From Eretmocerus hayati (lineage: Eukaryota; Arthropoda; Insecta; Hymenoptera; Aphelinidae): a stretch of 64,000 bases of DNA. A program made the position numbers and the translations under genes. Of the stretch, positions 11,775-21,525 are shown in pieces; position 1 is the first letter of the stretch; each line of letters starts with the position of its first letter. The stretch spans positions 83,900,282 to 83,964,281 of the forward strand of contig CM056741.1 in assembly GCA_029851415.1 (NCBI GenBank), read 5' to 3'. The notes below the pieces were generated by a model. The model saw only the letters and a program-made list of their open reading frames with translations, was not told the DNA's origin and ran no database searches.

Positions 11775-13135
11775 TGTGACGTCCCGAGCTTGCAAAAGCT
11801 CTCGTAATGCCGACCCCGGTGACATTCTCGGGACGAGAATGGTCTGACGGGGGAGGTGTGGCGTCCCGCTCTCACGAGATGCCCCGTTTCACCTAAATTT
11901 GATATAAATTGCAACAATAGATGTACGATGTGATATAAACTCTTATGAGAGGGAAACGGAGTCGGTCTTGTCGGCAGCGTGACTTAATGTCACGCGTGAC
12001 ATTGGGTCACGCTATTCTTTTATTACACGTGACAATAAGTCACGCAACTATTCGATTGAGCGTGACATTGGGTCACGCTTGACACAATTCAAAATTATGA
12101 TTTCAAAATTTACGCGAGCTGATTTTATGTAACTATTATATTGGATTTTCGTAAATCAGAAAGATAGAGAAGTAATTTCAATATCTATTCAAGAGATGAT
12201 CAAAGTAATTTTAGATATTTAGATTTGAACCTTCGATAATAATCAATTTTGGAATCAATTCAAATATTCAAAGTAAAATCATTAATTCTTCAAATAAGCA
12301 TGCATTTACAGATTCTGAAATGATAATAATGAATTTTGTGATAGGAATATAAATTTATTAAAAACTCAATAACAAAATCGAAATCACTCAAGAGAATCAA
12401 TATAAATTATAATCAGGCAAGTTGAATTATCTCTTTTTTGATCAATTAGGGAAGGCTGAAGTCCTTGCAACTTATTCTATGAATGTTAAGAATATAAAGC
12501 AACTTACAATCAGATTGTTTCTTAAACTACTCGAGAGAAGAGCGGAGTCGTGATGAGTCGGCAGTCCTCTGAAGGCTGGAATTAGCGATTCAGAAGGCCT
12601 TGAGGATGAATTATGAGCTGATCCTACTGCAGCTCAACTTGAGGACAAATTCGGAGCCGGCCCTGCTGCAGCTTTAAGTACGGGTAACGCCACTTCCCAA
12701 GTGCGGGATCAGATCTAACCGTTGGCTCGCCGCTTCTCGAACAAACGCTTTGTCACACTTTTCTAAGGTGTTTGGGCGGAGACAATAGCGCGGACTCAAA
12801 AGCTCCGGAAGGAAAACTTTGACAGACTGATCGGCGAGCCAACGTTCAGACCCACATTGATAGCCTGGGCCAGCTCGCGTAAATTTTGAAATCATAATTT
12901 TGAATTGTGTCAAGCGTGACCCAATGTCACGCTCAATCGAATAGTTGCGTGACTTATTGTCACGTGTAATAAAAGAATAGCGTGACCCAATGTCACGCGT
13001 GACATTAAGTCACGCTGCCGACAAGACCGACTCCGTTTCCCTCTCATAGGAGTTTATATCACATCGTACATCTATTGTTGCAATTTCTATCAAATTTAGG
13101 TGAAACGGGGCATCTCGTGAGAGCGGGACGCCACA
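11775..13135. mobile_element. 1.36-kb insertion with TG...CA ends and 266-bp inverted arms
   Basis: It begins TGTGACGTCCCG and ends CGGGACGCCACA. CGAT flanks both ends (11771-11774 and 13136-13139). A second copy of the start motif (TGTGGCGTCCCGC) is at 11857. From there to about 12122 the sequence is the reverse complement of 12871-13135. Inside the arms 'cgtgac(a)tt(a/g)(g)gtcacg' motifs repeat. A smaller inverted pair (GTTGGCTCGCCG/CGGCGAGCCAAC) lies at about 12721 and 12834. There is no protein-coding frame. It may be a solo LTR with palindromic structure or a foldback transposon. Confidence 0.75.
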
Positions 13136-13139
13136 CGAT

Positions 13140-13772
13140 CGATATGAGATTATGATGAAACTCCCGTTAGACGATGATGAGAGCGTAAGAGAGGTTAGAA
13201 GGAAAGACGTGGAAAAAGCGGCTAAGGACAGATTTTTGTATCTACTGGACGATAGAATCAGAACGGAAGTAATGATACAGAAACCGAGAACATTGAGAGG
13301 AGCCGGAATATACGCGATTGAGGCGAGGGATAAATATAAACAGAACGAAATGTACGCGAGAACGTCAAATCAAGCAAGCATACTAAGGACGGAAACAGAA
13401 CCACGGACAGAAACACACACGAATCAACGAACGAATACACAGACACATACACACACAAATGCACAGAGAAATCCACGACACAACAGTCATAATTATGATC
13501 GAAGGTTCAATCAGAATCGACAGAACGCGAACAGATTACTATGTCGAGTGTGCAATGAAAGTGGTCATTTTGCGAGATATTGCCCAAAGAGGGTAGAATG
13601 TGCATACTGCAAGAAGGGATTTCACCCAGTATGGCTATGCTCACGTTTGATGGAGGATTTTGCTACAGAGGAAATATCACGCGAAGAGTTCTTAAAGTTC
13701 AGAGGCAATAGGGCGAAGGGGGGAAATGAGAGATCGGATAGCAGTGACAGCAGAAATACCGGAGCGAGAGGT
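13140..13772 (+). pseudogene. gag: E1 gag, middle segment with two zinc knuckles
   Basis: Gag continues in frame after the CGAT duplication. It includes a basic, Q/N/T-rich stretch and two CCHC zinc knuckles of C-x2-C-x4-H-x4-C form at about 13542-13583 (CRVCNESGHFARYC) and 13599-13640 (CAYCKKGFHPVWLC). These are the nucleocapsid RNA-binding motifs. The segment ends at codon GGT (13770-13772), where the tandem gypsy element E2 inserted with an AGGT duplication. The open frame running on to 13814 is E2 LTR sequence, not gag. The last 26 codons lie 19.7 kb away at 33468-33545. Confidence 0.87.
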
Positions 13773-14493
13773 TGTGACGAGGTCAATCGCCACACGCGAC
13801 GCTACGTATATTAGGATAGGTTAGCAGATGATGAGAACAGAGAGAGAGGGGAAAGAGAGAGAGAGAGAGAGAGAATATCGAGCAGTGATGGACAGCTGTC
13901 GTCGCACGGATGACGAGCAGCTTGGCCTAAGCCATCATCGCGAGCGGCTGCGATCAGCCGTCGGATAGAATATTATCCGCGCCGAGTGATGGGTGTGTTA
14001 GAGTGAGTGAGGCGAGAAGGTCCCCGGCCGACGGCCTTGAAAGAGTGTGGTGCGAGAGGCGTGCAGCCCCGAAATCGTCGCCTAGGAAGCACCCGGATCG
14101 AGCCCAGGATCCGGCCTTACGTGTAGTCCGGACCGGGATATGTCGACCCGGCGTCGTGACCCTGGCCCGCGTGGTATGCTGAGCAAACGCGAGATCGGTG
14201 AGTCTCTCTCCCGCGTAAACTCTCTCTCTCGCGATGTTAGTATCAAATAAATGCGAGCGTACTTGTACGCGTAATATTTGTATTGATTTTATACGAGATT
14301 ACTCATATTTTATTTGTGATAAATAAACTTTCGAAGGCCACAAGAAAGGTGGCCCACAGTCAACATAAAATCTTTCGTTTTTCGTACTTTTATTCCTTAG
14401 AATTCTATATATATATATAAATTAATCCCGTATTCTCTTCGAGAATACGATGCAAGAGAGTAGGTTAATTATGAGGCTCTTAACCCTATCTCA
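13773..14493 (+). repeat. E2 LTR 1 (5')
   Basis: This 721-bp LTR starts TGTGACGAGGTCAATCGCC and ends CCCTATCTCA. It contains a GA microsatellite (10 repeats here, 8 in LTRs 2 and 3), an AATAAA signal at 14322-14327 and a GTGAGT donor-like site at 14198-14203. It differs from LTR 2 by at least two single bases and two microsatellite-length changes. Confidence 0.92.
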
Positions 14494-15174
14494 TTGGCGC
14501 CCAACGTTTAATTAATTATTGTACTCTGAAATTTTAAGTAATGCGTTTCGCGCGCAAAAATTCGGAGCAATAGCTCAATTTCACCCGAAAAAGCGTTACA
14601 AGAAATGAAAAAGAGTGCAGTAATTAAAAATCCACCCCAAAATCGAGCCTAAAAACTTTAAAAATGAGTAAAGTAGTCAATTTTCAATTAAAATCGTTAA
14701 AAGTTTTTGAATCTATGTAAAAATTTGAGAGACATGAAATCGATAGAAAGCGCGCCAAGGCCAAGTTTAGCCGGCAAAAGTTAGAGTCAAGTACCTCACG
14801 CGTAAATATAAGATCGCGCGATGCGTATATAGATATACCAAGCTCCGTAAGCGTCAACACAAGTCGATGGCAGGTTTTTTTCTTACTTTTGGATTTTAAC
14901 AGCCGAATAAAGGCATAGCAGGGCTAACAGACATATATAATATAGATTTAGCATTTAAATTTTGCCTCGACCAGTTTTCACGCTTGCGTCTGACCAATTT
15001 TTTAATGATATGAGAATATGATACGTGAATATTTTGCATGATAGAATTATGAATAATTGCGTGACTCTCACACGCGTGATATTGAAGTGATGAATTTTTT
15101 AAGAGAGTAGACATTTCTGATTTCTGGCCCGTCTGAATTTTTAAGAAGTGAGAGATATTTTTTTTTGTGACAAA
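14494..15174 (+). other. E2 copy A primer-binding site and 5' leader
   Basis: TTGGCGCCCAACG directly follows the LTR CA; TGGCGCC starts are usual for gypsy primer-binding sites. The rest is an AT-rich leader of about 660 bp with an acceptor-like 'ttttaacag' at about 14893-14901. A minus-strand open frame here has no motif and is not called. Confidence 0.6.
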
Positions 15175-17553
15175 ATGGCGGGAGCTCACATGGATAGCCA
15201 CATAGTGGACGATTTCATCAATAATATTGATGAAGAATCGCTAGATGAGGCTTTGGGTGAACTCTTGCTCTCGCGCGAAGGAACATTTAGGGCGCGAATA
15301 GAACGGTTGCGTAGACGCGTTCGCGGCGAATATAACGAGACAGATTTCGATCAATATTTATTGATGGATCTGGCTGAATTAGAAGTCGCGCGGATGGAGG
15401 CTTTGCCGAGATTTTTACGCAAGACCACACAGACAGTTCATGATAGGCGTTCAATCCTCAATAGGTATGAGGAAGACGATATTTTTGCGAATAATATAAA
15501 TGATGAAAATGTGACTAGGCGCAATCACCGAGTGCGAAGAAGCTCATTACGCGATGAATTAGCGGATGTGCAAGCGAATGCACAACGGCGATCAGCGTTA
15601 GCCCAAAATGACGCGCGCCCGGAAATTCAAAAATCTAACGAACCGCCAGTTAAATTTATTACGTTGCGAGATGAAAATGGCAGGTTATATGAAATTCCTA
15701 TGCAGATCGCGGATAGTTGGAAAAATTCACGAGACCGCGAAAATGCTGAAAATCAAATCATCCGTGAGAATATTTTAGATCAGACGGTGCGTTTTCAGAA
15801 TAGTGCGAGATCGAGCGCGCCATTACAATCTAATACTCATCGACAAGCGAAAGAGCCAAGCACCGAGCCACACAGTAACACGCACACAACGACAGATTCG
15901 AACAGACCCAAAAGGCGTAGTCAAATTTTACGCGAGCAATTACAGCAAGCATTACTAGAAGAGGAATATGAATCGTGCGGTGCTAGAAATAATTCGAATA
16001 AGGGTAATGAAACGGGGCAAATCGAGGACGATGAGGGAATTTCTTCTAGCGATAGTGAGAATGAAAATTCTCAGAACCAAGGGGAAAATCTGAGACCCTC
16101 TTTGCCAAGACTCAGCGGCCATTCGCGCGTGAGTTGGGCAGCAGACGTGAATCAGGCACCGCAGCCGAATAACACGCAACAAACACAAGCAGCGCGTTCA
16201 GATTTTCACGCACATACACAAAATAGAAACGAGAGAAATACAGCTGAGACGAGAGATCTCACGCGTACAGTAAAATCATGGAATCTTAGATTTTCAGGTT
16301 CAGCAAATCAGAGTTTGGAAGAATTTTTGATTAAAGTAGATGAACACAGAATGGTGGCAGGCATGTCCGAGAACGATATTTTACGCGCAGTAGCGGTGCT
16401 GTTGAGCGGCCCAGCGTTAAATTTGTATCGGTTACGCGGTAGTAGCTGGAATTCTTGGAAAGATGCGGTTACTTGTTTTCGCGCGCATTACCAGGACGAA
16501 AAATATTCTGAACGGTTGGCAGACGAAGCACGCGCACGATTACAGAAAGACGATGAGCCAGTTCACGAATACATCACAGCGATGCGTCTAATTTTTAACA
16601 GAATGCCGGAACCTCCACCAGAATCGAAACAGGTTGAACGTATTTACTATAATATGAGAAAAGATTTTCACCCTTTGATGCGTCGATATTTGCACGCGGG
16701 TATTGAGAAATTTTCCAGACAAGCTACTGAGCTTGGAAAAGCTTTCGACGCGGGCAAAAATCAGGCACTCGTTCAGGGCAATAAGAAAGAGGACGAAAAA
16801 TCGAGTTCGCAAAAGCCCAAAAATTCGAATCAAAATTCAAAAGAAACTCAAATTTCCAGTCAAGATAAGGAGAAAAAATCGGAATCAGAAAAAGAGACGA
16901 TAGATTTAGCAACCGTCGAGGTAACAACTATGGCAGATGTTGCAAAGTTGATGAATATTCAAATTCAGAAATTACGAGAAGAACTCTTACCGAAGCCAAA
17001 CGGTCAAAACGCGAGTCAGAGCAATAACGCGCAAAATTCAAATCAAAATAACGGGCAAGGTCGAAATAGAAGTCGACGTAGAGATCGAGGCGATCGGGGA
17101 GGCAATAATAACAACAATGGCAACGGTGGCAATGGCCAGCAGCAGGGTGCTCAAGCGGGGCCACCACCTCAAAATTTCCAAAATACCTATCCTCAGCAAC
17201 AAAATTTTCAGACGCGTGAATTTTACGCGAATAACAACGGTCAAAATCAAAGTCAAAATAATCAATATCAGGTTCAGAATAGAGGTTACAATGGCAATTA
17301 CAATAATAATTACCAAAACAATTATCCAAGAGGAGGTTATAGAGGAAATCGAGGAGGTGGTTATCGCGGGAGTTACCGTGGTAGAGGTTATGGTGGATAT
17401 TATAATAATGGCTATTATAATAATTACCAGAATCAGGGTCAACCACCACCAATACAACAACAAAACGCGCCGGTTAATGCAGTGATTTTACAAGAAAACA
17501 CACCCGCGGCGAAGCCACCAGCCGATGCGGGAAACGCGAAACCAGCGGCGTAA
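15175..17553 (+). CDS. gag: E2 copy A Gag (792 aa), RGG/NQ-rich, no zinc knuckle
   Basis: This is the capsid protein of E2 copy A. I chose the ATG at 15175 (context gacaaaATGGcg) over one nine codons upstream because of its better translation context. Residues 1-100 are acidic, and 100-370 are polar and likely disordered. A retrotransposon Gag/capsid domain lies at about 385-540 (WNLRFSGSANQSLEEFLIKV, then FRAHYQDE). From about 560 the protein is K/S/N/Q-rich, then has an arginine-glycine box near 715-750 (GGYRGNRGGGYRGSYRGRGY) amid N, Q and Y repeats. There is no CCHC motif, so the RGG region probably binds RNA. Copy B is near identical (one visible change is K to E in the capsid domain). 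Confidence 0.9.
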   Translation: MAGAHMDSHIVDDFINNIDEESLDEALGELLLSREGTFRARIERLRRRVRGEYNETDFDQYLLMDLAELEVARMEALPRFLRKTTQTVHDRRSILNRYEEDDIFANNINDENVTRRNHRVRRSSLRDELADVQANAQRRSALAQNDARPEIQKSNEPPVKFITLRDENGRLYEIPMQIADSWKNSRDRENAENQIIRENILDQTVRFQNSARSSAPLQSNTHRQAKEPSTEPHSNTHTTTDSNRPKRRSQILREQLQQALLEEEYESCGARNNSNKGNETGQIEDDEGISSSDSENENSQNQGENLRPSLPRLSGHSRVSWAADVNQAPQPNNTQQTQAARSDFHAHTQNRNERNTAETRDLTRTVKSWNLRFSGSANQSLEEFLIKVDEHRMVAGMSENDILRAVAVLLSGPALNLYRLRGSSWNSWKDAVTCFRAHYQDEKYSERLADEARARLQKDDEPVHEYITAMRLIFNRMPEPPPESKQVERIYYNMRKDFHPLMRRYLHAGIEKFSRQATELGKAFDAGKNQALVQGNKKEDEKSSSQKPKNSNQNSKETQISSQDKEKKSESEKETIDLATVEVTTMADVAKLMNIQIQKLREELLPKPNGQNASQSNNAQNSNQNNGQGRNRSRRRDRGDRGGNNNNNGNGGNGQQQGAQAGPPPQNFQNTYPQQQNFQTREFYANNNGQNQSQNNQYQVQNRGYNGNYNNNYQNNYPRGGYRGNRGGGYRGSYRGRGYGGYYNNGYYNNYQNQGQPPPIQQQNAPVNAVILQENTPAAKPPADAGNAKPAA
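17529..17535 (+). promoter_or_regulatory. -1 ribosomal frameshift site GGGAAAC, copy A
   Basis: GGGAAAC is in the canonical G-GGA-AAC register of the gag frame, 15 bases before the gag stop. A -1 slip enters exactly the pol frame, which is open from here to 21329. A potential stem TGAGACC/GGTCTCA lies downstream (17555-17591), farther than the usual 5-9 bases, so the stimulatory structure is uncertain. The site is identical in copy B at 27028-27034. Confidence 0.75.
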
Positions 17554-20500
17554 ATGAGACCATTGCGTTAGCTACGTCCGAACAGGTCTCAAAAGTTTGC
17601 GAAGCCAGTCAATCACAATCTCAAGAAACTGCGAATACTTTTCAAGTTGACGCGACCAGGATTTTCAAAGTTCCTGATACGACAAAACCGACAGATTATC
17701 CTCGATATTGGATCAACGTAAAAATTGGTCCAATAGAATTGAAGGGATTATTAGATTCGAGAGCCGCACGGTCCGTGATAGGCAGAAAGTATCGAGACAT
17801 CGCAGGGCAAATTGGTATTACGCTCCAACCCTCTAATTTTTTGTACGCTCAAATGGCGAACGGAGAGTTAGAAGAGGTAGCTGGGGAATTGATCACTCCC
17901 CTGGAGATAGCTGGGATAAGCAAAAATATGCCGATTCTTAGCGTGCCATCATTACCTGTAGATCTCATTTTGGGACTTGAATTCATCCGTTTCTTTGGGA
18001 TGCACATCTTAGGTGATAGTGACGAATATACATTCGCAGACCTTAAGGACAAGCAAAGATTTGCATTTGAATTATTTTCAATCGAAGCACCAAATCAAAT
18101 GAATTTAGAGTCTGAAATTCCAACATCAACGGGAGAAAAAATTGAATTAAAATCTGAAGCGTCAAAAAACACGCAAGAGGCACAATCGAGAGGTGAAGGT
18201 TTGAAAAAATTGAGTGATTATGAAGCTTATAGACTGAAAAGAGTTTTAGATAAATGTTTACCTCACCAGAATAAAAATGAGAAATTTTTGAAAGCAACTG
18301 ATTTAATCGAATACGAGATTCGACTCTTGAAAAGTGCACGTCCAGTAAAGCAAAGATATTTTCCGTTGTCAGATAAAATGGAGAAAACAATGCATGCAGA
18401 ATTTCAAAAATTATACGACGCAGATGTAGTTGAGAAATCAAATAGTCCGTGGAACAATCCAGCATTTTTAGTAAAAAAGGCGAACGGAGGGCATAGATTG
18501 GTAGTAGATTTACGAGTAGTCAATTCATTAGCTGAGAAAGATGCGTATCCGACACCCTATATGGACACTATATTAAGGAAATTAAAGAACGCGAAATATA
18601 TAACTACGCTGGACTTATCCATGGCCTACCATCAAATAAAGCTTAAAAAGATTTCGAGAAATATTTGCGCATTCACTATTCCCGGTAGAGGGCACTGGCA
18701 ATTCAAAAGGCTACCTATGGGTTTAGCTAACGCTGGAGCCTGCTTTCAAAGATTAATCGACTCAATCATAGGAGACCTAGAGCCTTACGCGTACGGGTAT
18801 TTAGACGATATTGTCCTGGTGACAGAGACGTTTGAACAACATTTAGAGCTACTAGAGAAATTATTAAACAGAATCGTGGGGGCAGGTCTAACGATTAACA
18901 GAGAAAAAAGTAAATTTTGTTGCCAAGAAGTTAAATTTTTAGGATATATAGTGGATGAGCACGGGTTAAGAGTCGATCCCGCGGAAACAGAAGCAATAAA
19001 AAATTATCCGAGGCCTAAAAATGTCAAACAAGTGAAGAGATTTACAGGTATGACATCATGGCACAGTAAATTCATTAGAAATTATGCGACGATTGTAGAG
19101 CCAATAAATTGGTTATTGAAAAAAGACGCGAAATTTGAGTGGAAAGAGGACCAGGAGAAAGCGTTTTGTACGCTAAAAGAAGCATTAGTATCTGCACCCG
19201 TGCTCAGTATGCCAGTACCAGACGCTGAATGGTTCTTGCATACTGATGCATCAGACACTGGGATAGGATCTATGCTTACACAGAAGGTTGATGGCAAAGA
19301 ACGCGTAGTTTGTTACGCGAGTCGATCACTTTCAAAACAAGAAAGAGTCTGGTCAGTAACAGAACGTGAATGTCTGTCTATAAAATGGAGTATTGAAAAA
19401 TTTAGGCCGTATATTGAAGGGGAAAAATTTACTGTTGTAACAGACCACAGCGCGCTACAGTGGCTGTTCAACAAGAAAAATCCAGTAGGACGCGTAGGCA
19501 GATGGGCCCATGACCTCGCGAGTTATTCGTTCCGCGTGATCCACCGCAAAGGAACGCTTAATGTTGTCCCTGATGCGCTCTCAAGAATGTTTGAAGACGA
19601 CACGATGAATATCGGTTCAGTTGGAGTTCTTGAGAAAACATCAGATAAGTGGTACAACAAAAGATTTTTTCAAATTTTGAAACATCCAAAGAGATACAGA
19701 GATTGGAAAATTATGGATGGTAGAATTTATAAATATAGGCCAGATCACGAATTAAATGAAATAATTGATGATTTAGATGCGTGGAAATTAGTGGTTCCAG
19801 AAGAAAACCGCGCAAAAATAATTAAAGAAAGCCATGACGAGCCATCAGCTGGTCATATGGGCAAAGAAAAAACGTATAGAAAGGTCGCGCAGTCATACTA
19901 TTGGCCCGGTATTTACTTAGACGTCGCGAATTACGTGAAAAATTGCGATAATTGCGCGTTATATAAGGTAGATCAACGCGGTCAGATAGGTATGATGGGT
20001 ACGCGCACAGTCGACAGACCGATGAAAATTATTGCAATGGATTTAATGGGACCATTCCCAAAATCAAAAGAACAGTTTGAATATTTACTCATTTTCGAGT
20101 GTATTTTTAGCCGGTATATAGTCTGCGTACCATTACGTAAAAAGACTGGGCAAGCGGTTCAGAATGCACTGGAAAATGTATTATGTACACATTATGGGAC
20201 ACCGGAAATTTTGATTAGCGATAATGGGTTAGAGTTCAAAAACGAATTGATGAGTAAATTCTGCGAGGAAAACGGTATAGAGCATGAATTCACCCCTAGT
20301 TTCCATCCCCAAGCAAATCCGGTTGAACGAGTCAATCGAGATATTAAGACCATGATAGCAATATTTGCTGATAACCATAAAGAATGGAATAAGCATATCC
20401 AACAATTTCAATTTTGTCACAATTCAAATTTTTCAAGTTCGACCGGAAAATCACCAGCGTTCATGATTTATGGGCGCGAAATTAAAGCACCAAAATTATG

Positions 20501-21329
20501 GAGAAGACGTGTGGAAATATTCGGGAAAAGCTTGAAAAATTTCATGAAAAACGGTAATCAAACAGAGTTAATAGAGTCATTAAAAGATTTAGACGGAGCA
20601 GAAATCAGTTCAGAATCAAATTCAGAAAATAAAGTAGAAAGCGAATCAGAAAATCAGAATTCAAGCCAAGCGAATGAGCGCTCGCGAGTCGATGAGCCTG
20701 GGAAATTTACTATTCACCACGAAAAGCTCAATTCAGATTTTATTGTTTCTCAAGAATCAGTAAAAAATTGGTCAGATCGTATGAATAAGTTACCCGAGGT
20801 ACACGATTCTACTATAAATAAGATTGAAAAAGCGAGCGAAAAACAAAAATTAAATTATAATGTATCAAAGCGTGATGTTAGATTTAAGATAGGTGATAGA
20901 GTATTGAAGAAGAATCGACCATTGTCATCGGCGGAGAAGAATTTTACAGCGAAGCTTGCAGAAAAATTTTCAGGACCATTCGAAATTAGCAGGAAATTAG
21001 GAGAAAATGTCTACATATTATCAAAGGATGGAGCTGAATTACAATCATCTGTCCACGCCAAGGATTTGAAATATGCAAGCGTTGCATCAAGTCACAAGTC
21101 AAGCAAAAATCCGCCCGAGCAATCATCAAATCAGCAGCAGACAGAAAATTCGGCATCGTCAAGTTCCGGCGAGGCTGCCCGCCCCGCAACAGCGCCACGC
21201 GCTCGGAGGAAAAGCCGCCAGAAGCCGCGAGGAGCTGCAGGGGAGCAGATCACGCGCGAGACCGATCGACAGCCCACGCGCTCGAAAGGCCCAATAACAA
21301 GATCTAAATCAAAAATTATAAGTGACTAG
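17532..21329 (+). CDS. pol: E2 copy A Pol: protease, RT, RNase H, integrase
   Basis: Pol has about 1265 codons, read by -1 frameshift from gag. The protease motif, normally DSG, reads DSR here (AGA at 17760-17762), which should impair proteolysis. Reverse transcriptase carries YLDD at 18798-18809. RNase H has TDASDTGIGS, TEREC and TDHSALQWL. Integrase has an HHCC zinc module (HDEPSAGH...CDNC) and D, D, E at about 20040, 20220 and 20325, with 34 residues between the last two, one fewer than the classic 35. A GPF-type domain (SGPFEISRKL) and a basic tail rich in R, K, S and P follow. Other changes from copy B at normally conserved places are NWLL for NRLL and CLSI for CLAI. The frame is open but possibly inactive. 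Confidence 0.9.
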   Translation, partial: KRETSGVNETIALATSEQVSKVCEASQSQSQETANTFQVDATRIFKVPDTTKPTDYPRYWINVKIGPIELKGLLDSRAARSVIGRKYRDIAGQIGITLQPSNFLYAQMANGELEEVAGELITPLEIAGISKNMPILSVPSLPVDLILGLEFIRFFGMHILGDSDEYTFADLKDKQRFAFELFSIEAPNQMNLESEIPTSTGEKIELKSEASKNTQEAQSRGEGLKKLSDYEAYRLKRVLDKCLPHQNKNEKFLKATDLIEYEIRLLKSARPVKQRYFPLSDKMEKTMHAEFQKLYDADVVEKSNSPWNNPAFLVKKANGGHRLVVDLRVVNSLAEKDAYPTPYMDTILRKLKNAKYITTLDLSMAYHQIKLKKISRNICAFTIPGRGHWQFKRLPMGLANAGACFQRLIDSIIGDLEPYAYGYLDDIVLVTETFEQHLELLEKLLNRIVGAGLTINREKSKFCCQEVKFLGYIVDEHGLRVDPAETEAIKNYPRPKNVKQVKRFTGMTSWHSKFIRNYATIVEPINWLLKKDAKFEWKEDQEKAFCTLKEALVSAPVLSMPVPDAEWFLHTDASDTGIGSMLTQKVDGKERVVCYASRSLSKQERVWSVTERECLSIKWSIEKFRPYIEGEKFTVVTDHSALQWLFNKKNPVGRVGRWAHDLASYSFRVIHRKGTLNVVPDALSRMFEDDTMNIGSVGVLEKTSDKWYNKRFFQILKHPKRYRDWKIMDGRIYKYRPDHELNEIIDDLDAWKLVVPEENRAKIIKESHDEPSAGHMGKEKTYRKVAQSYYWPGIYLDVANYVKNCDNCALYKVDQRGQIGMMGTRTVDRPMKIIAMDLMGPFPKSKEQFEYLLIFECIFSRYIVCVPLRKKTGQAVQNALENVLCTHYGTPEILISDNGLEFKNELMSKFCEENGIEHEFTPSFHPQANPVERVNRDIKTMIAIFADNHKEWNKHIQQFQFCHNSNFSSSTGKSPAFMIYGREIKAPKLWRRRVEIFGKSLKNFMKNGNQTELIESLKDLDGAEISSESNSENKVESESENQNSSQANERSRVDEPGKFTIHHEKLNSDFIVSQESVKNWSDRMNKLPEVHDSTINKIEKASEKQKLNYNVSKRDVRFKIGDRVLKKNRPLSSAEKNFTAKLAEKFSGPFEISRKLGENVYILSKDGAELQSSVHAKDLKYASVASSHKSSKNPPEQSSNQQQTENSASSSSGEAARPATAPRARRKSRQKPRGAAGEQITRETDRQPTRSKGPITRSKSKIISD

Positions 21330-21459
21330 AGTGTATATAAAAACTACAAGTGACTAGAGTGTATATAAAAACTACAAGTGACTAGAGTGTATATAAAAGC
21401 TATAAGTGACTAGAGTGTAGATAAAAGCTAAAAGTGACTAGAAGTGTATATAAAATCTA
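21320..21459 (+). repeat. 28-bp TATA-bearing minisatellite, five units (copy A)
   Basis: Five tandem units of AAGTGACTAGAGTGTATATA plus AAAACTAC start just after the pol stop and end about 65 bp before the ORF3 ATG. Each unit has a TATATAAA-like core, or GTAGATAAA in one. Copy B has four units, which accounts for the 28-bp offset between the copies. It could be a local promoter for ORF3. Confidence 0.85.
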
Positions 21460-21525
21460 AGTGCCTAATTCTAAGACTTCATACTAGTGACTAGAAACAA
21501 TTAAAGACTAGAACAGTGATTAAAA

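Noticed and set aside
13773..13814. Extension of the E1 gag frame to 13814
   Set aside because: These codons are E2 LTR sequence; the true continuation is at 33468.
15148..15174. Upstream gag start nine codons before 15175
   Set aside because: Weaker start context than gacaaaATGGcg; kept only as an alternative.
16928..17463. Long antisense and alternate-frame proteins in the E2 gag tail
   Set aside because: They mirror the low-complexity N/Q/RGG coding strand and repeat identically in copy B; no independent evidence.
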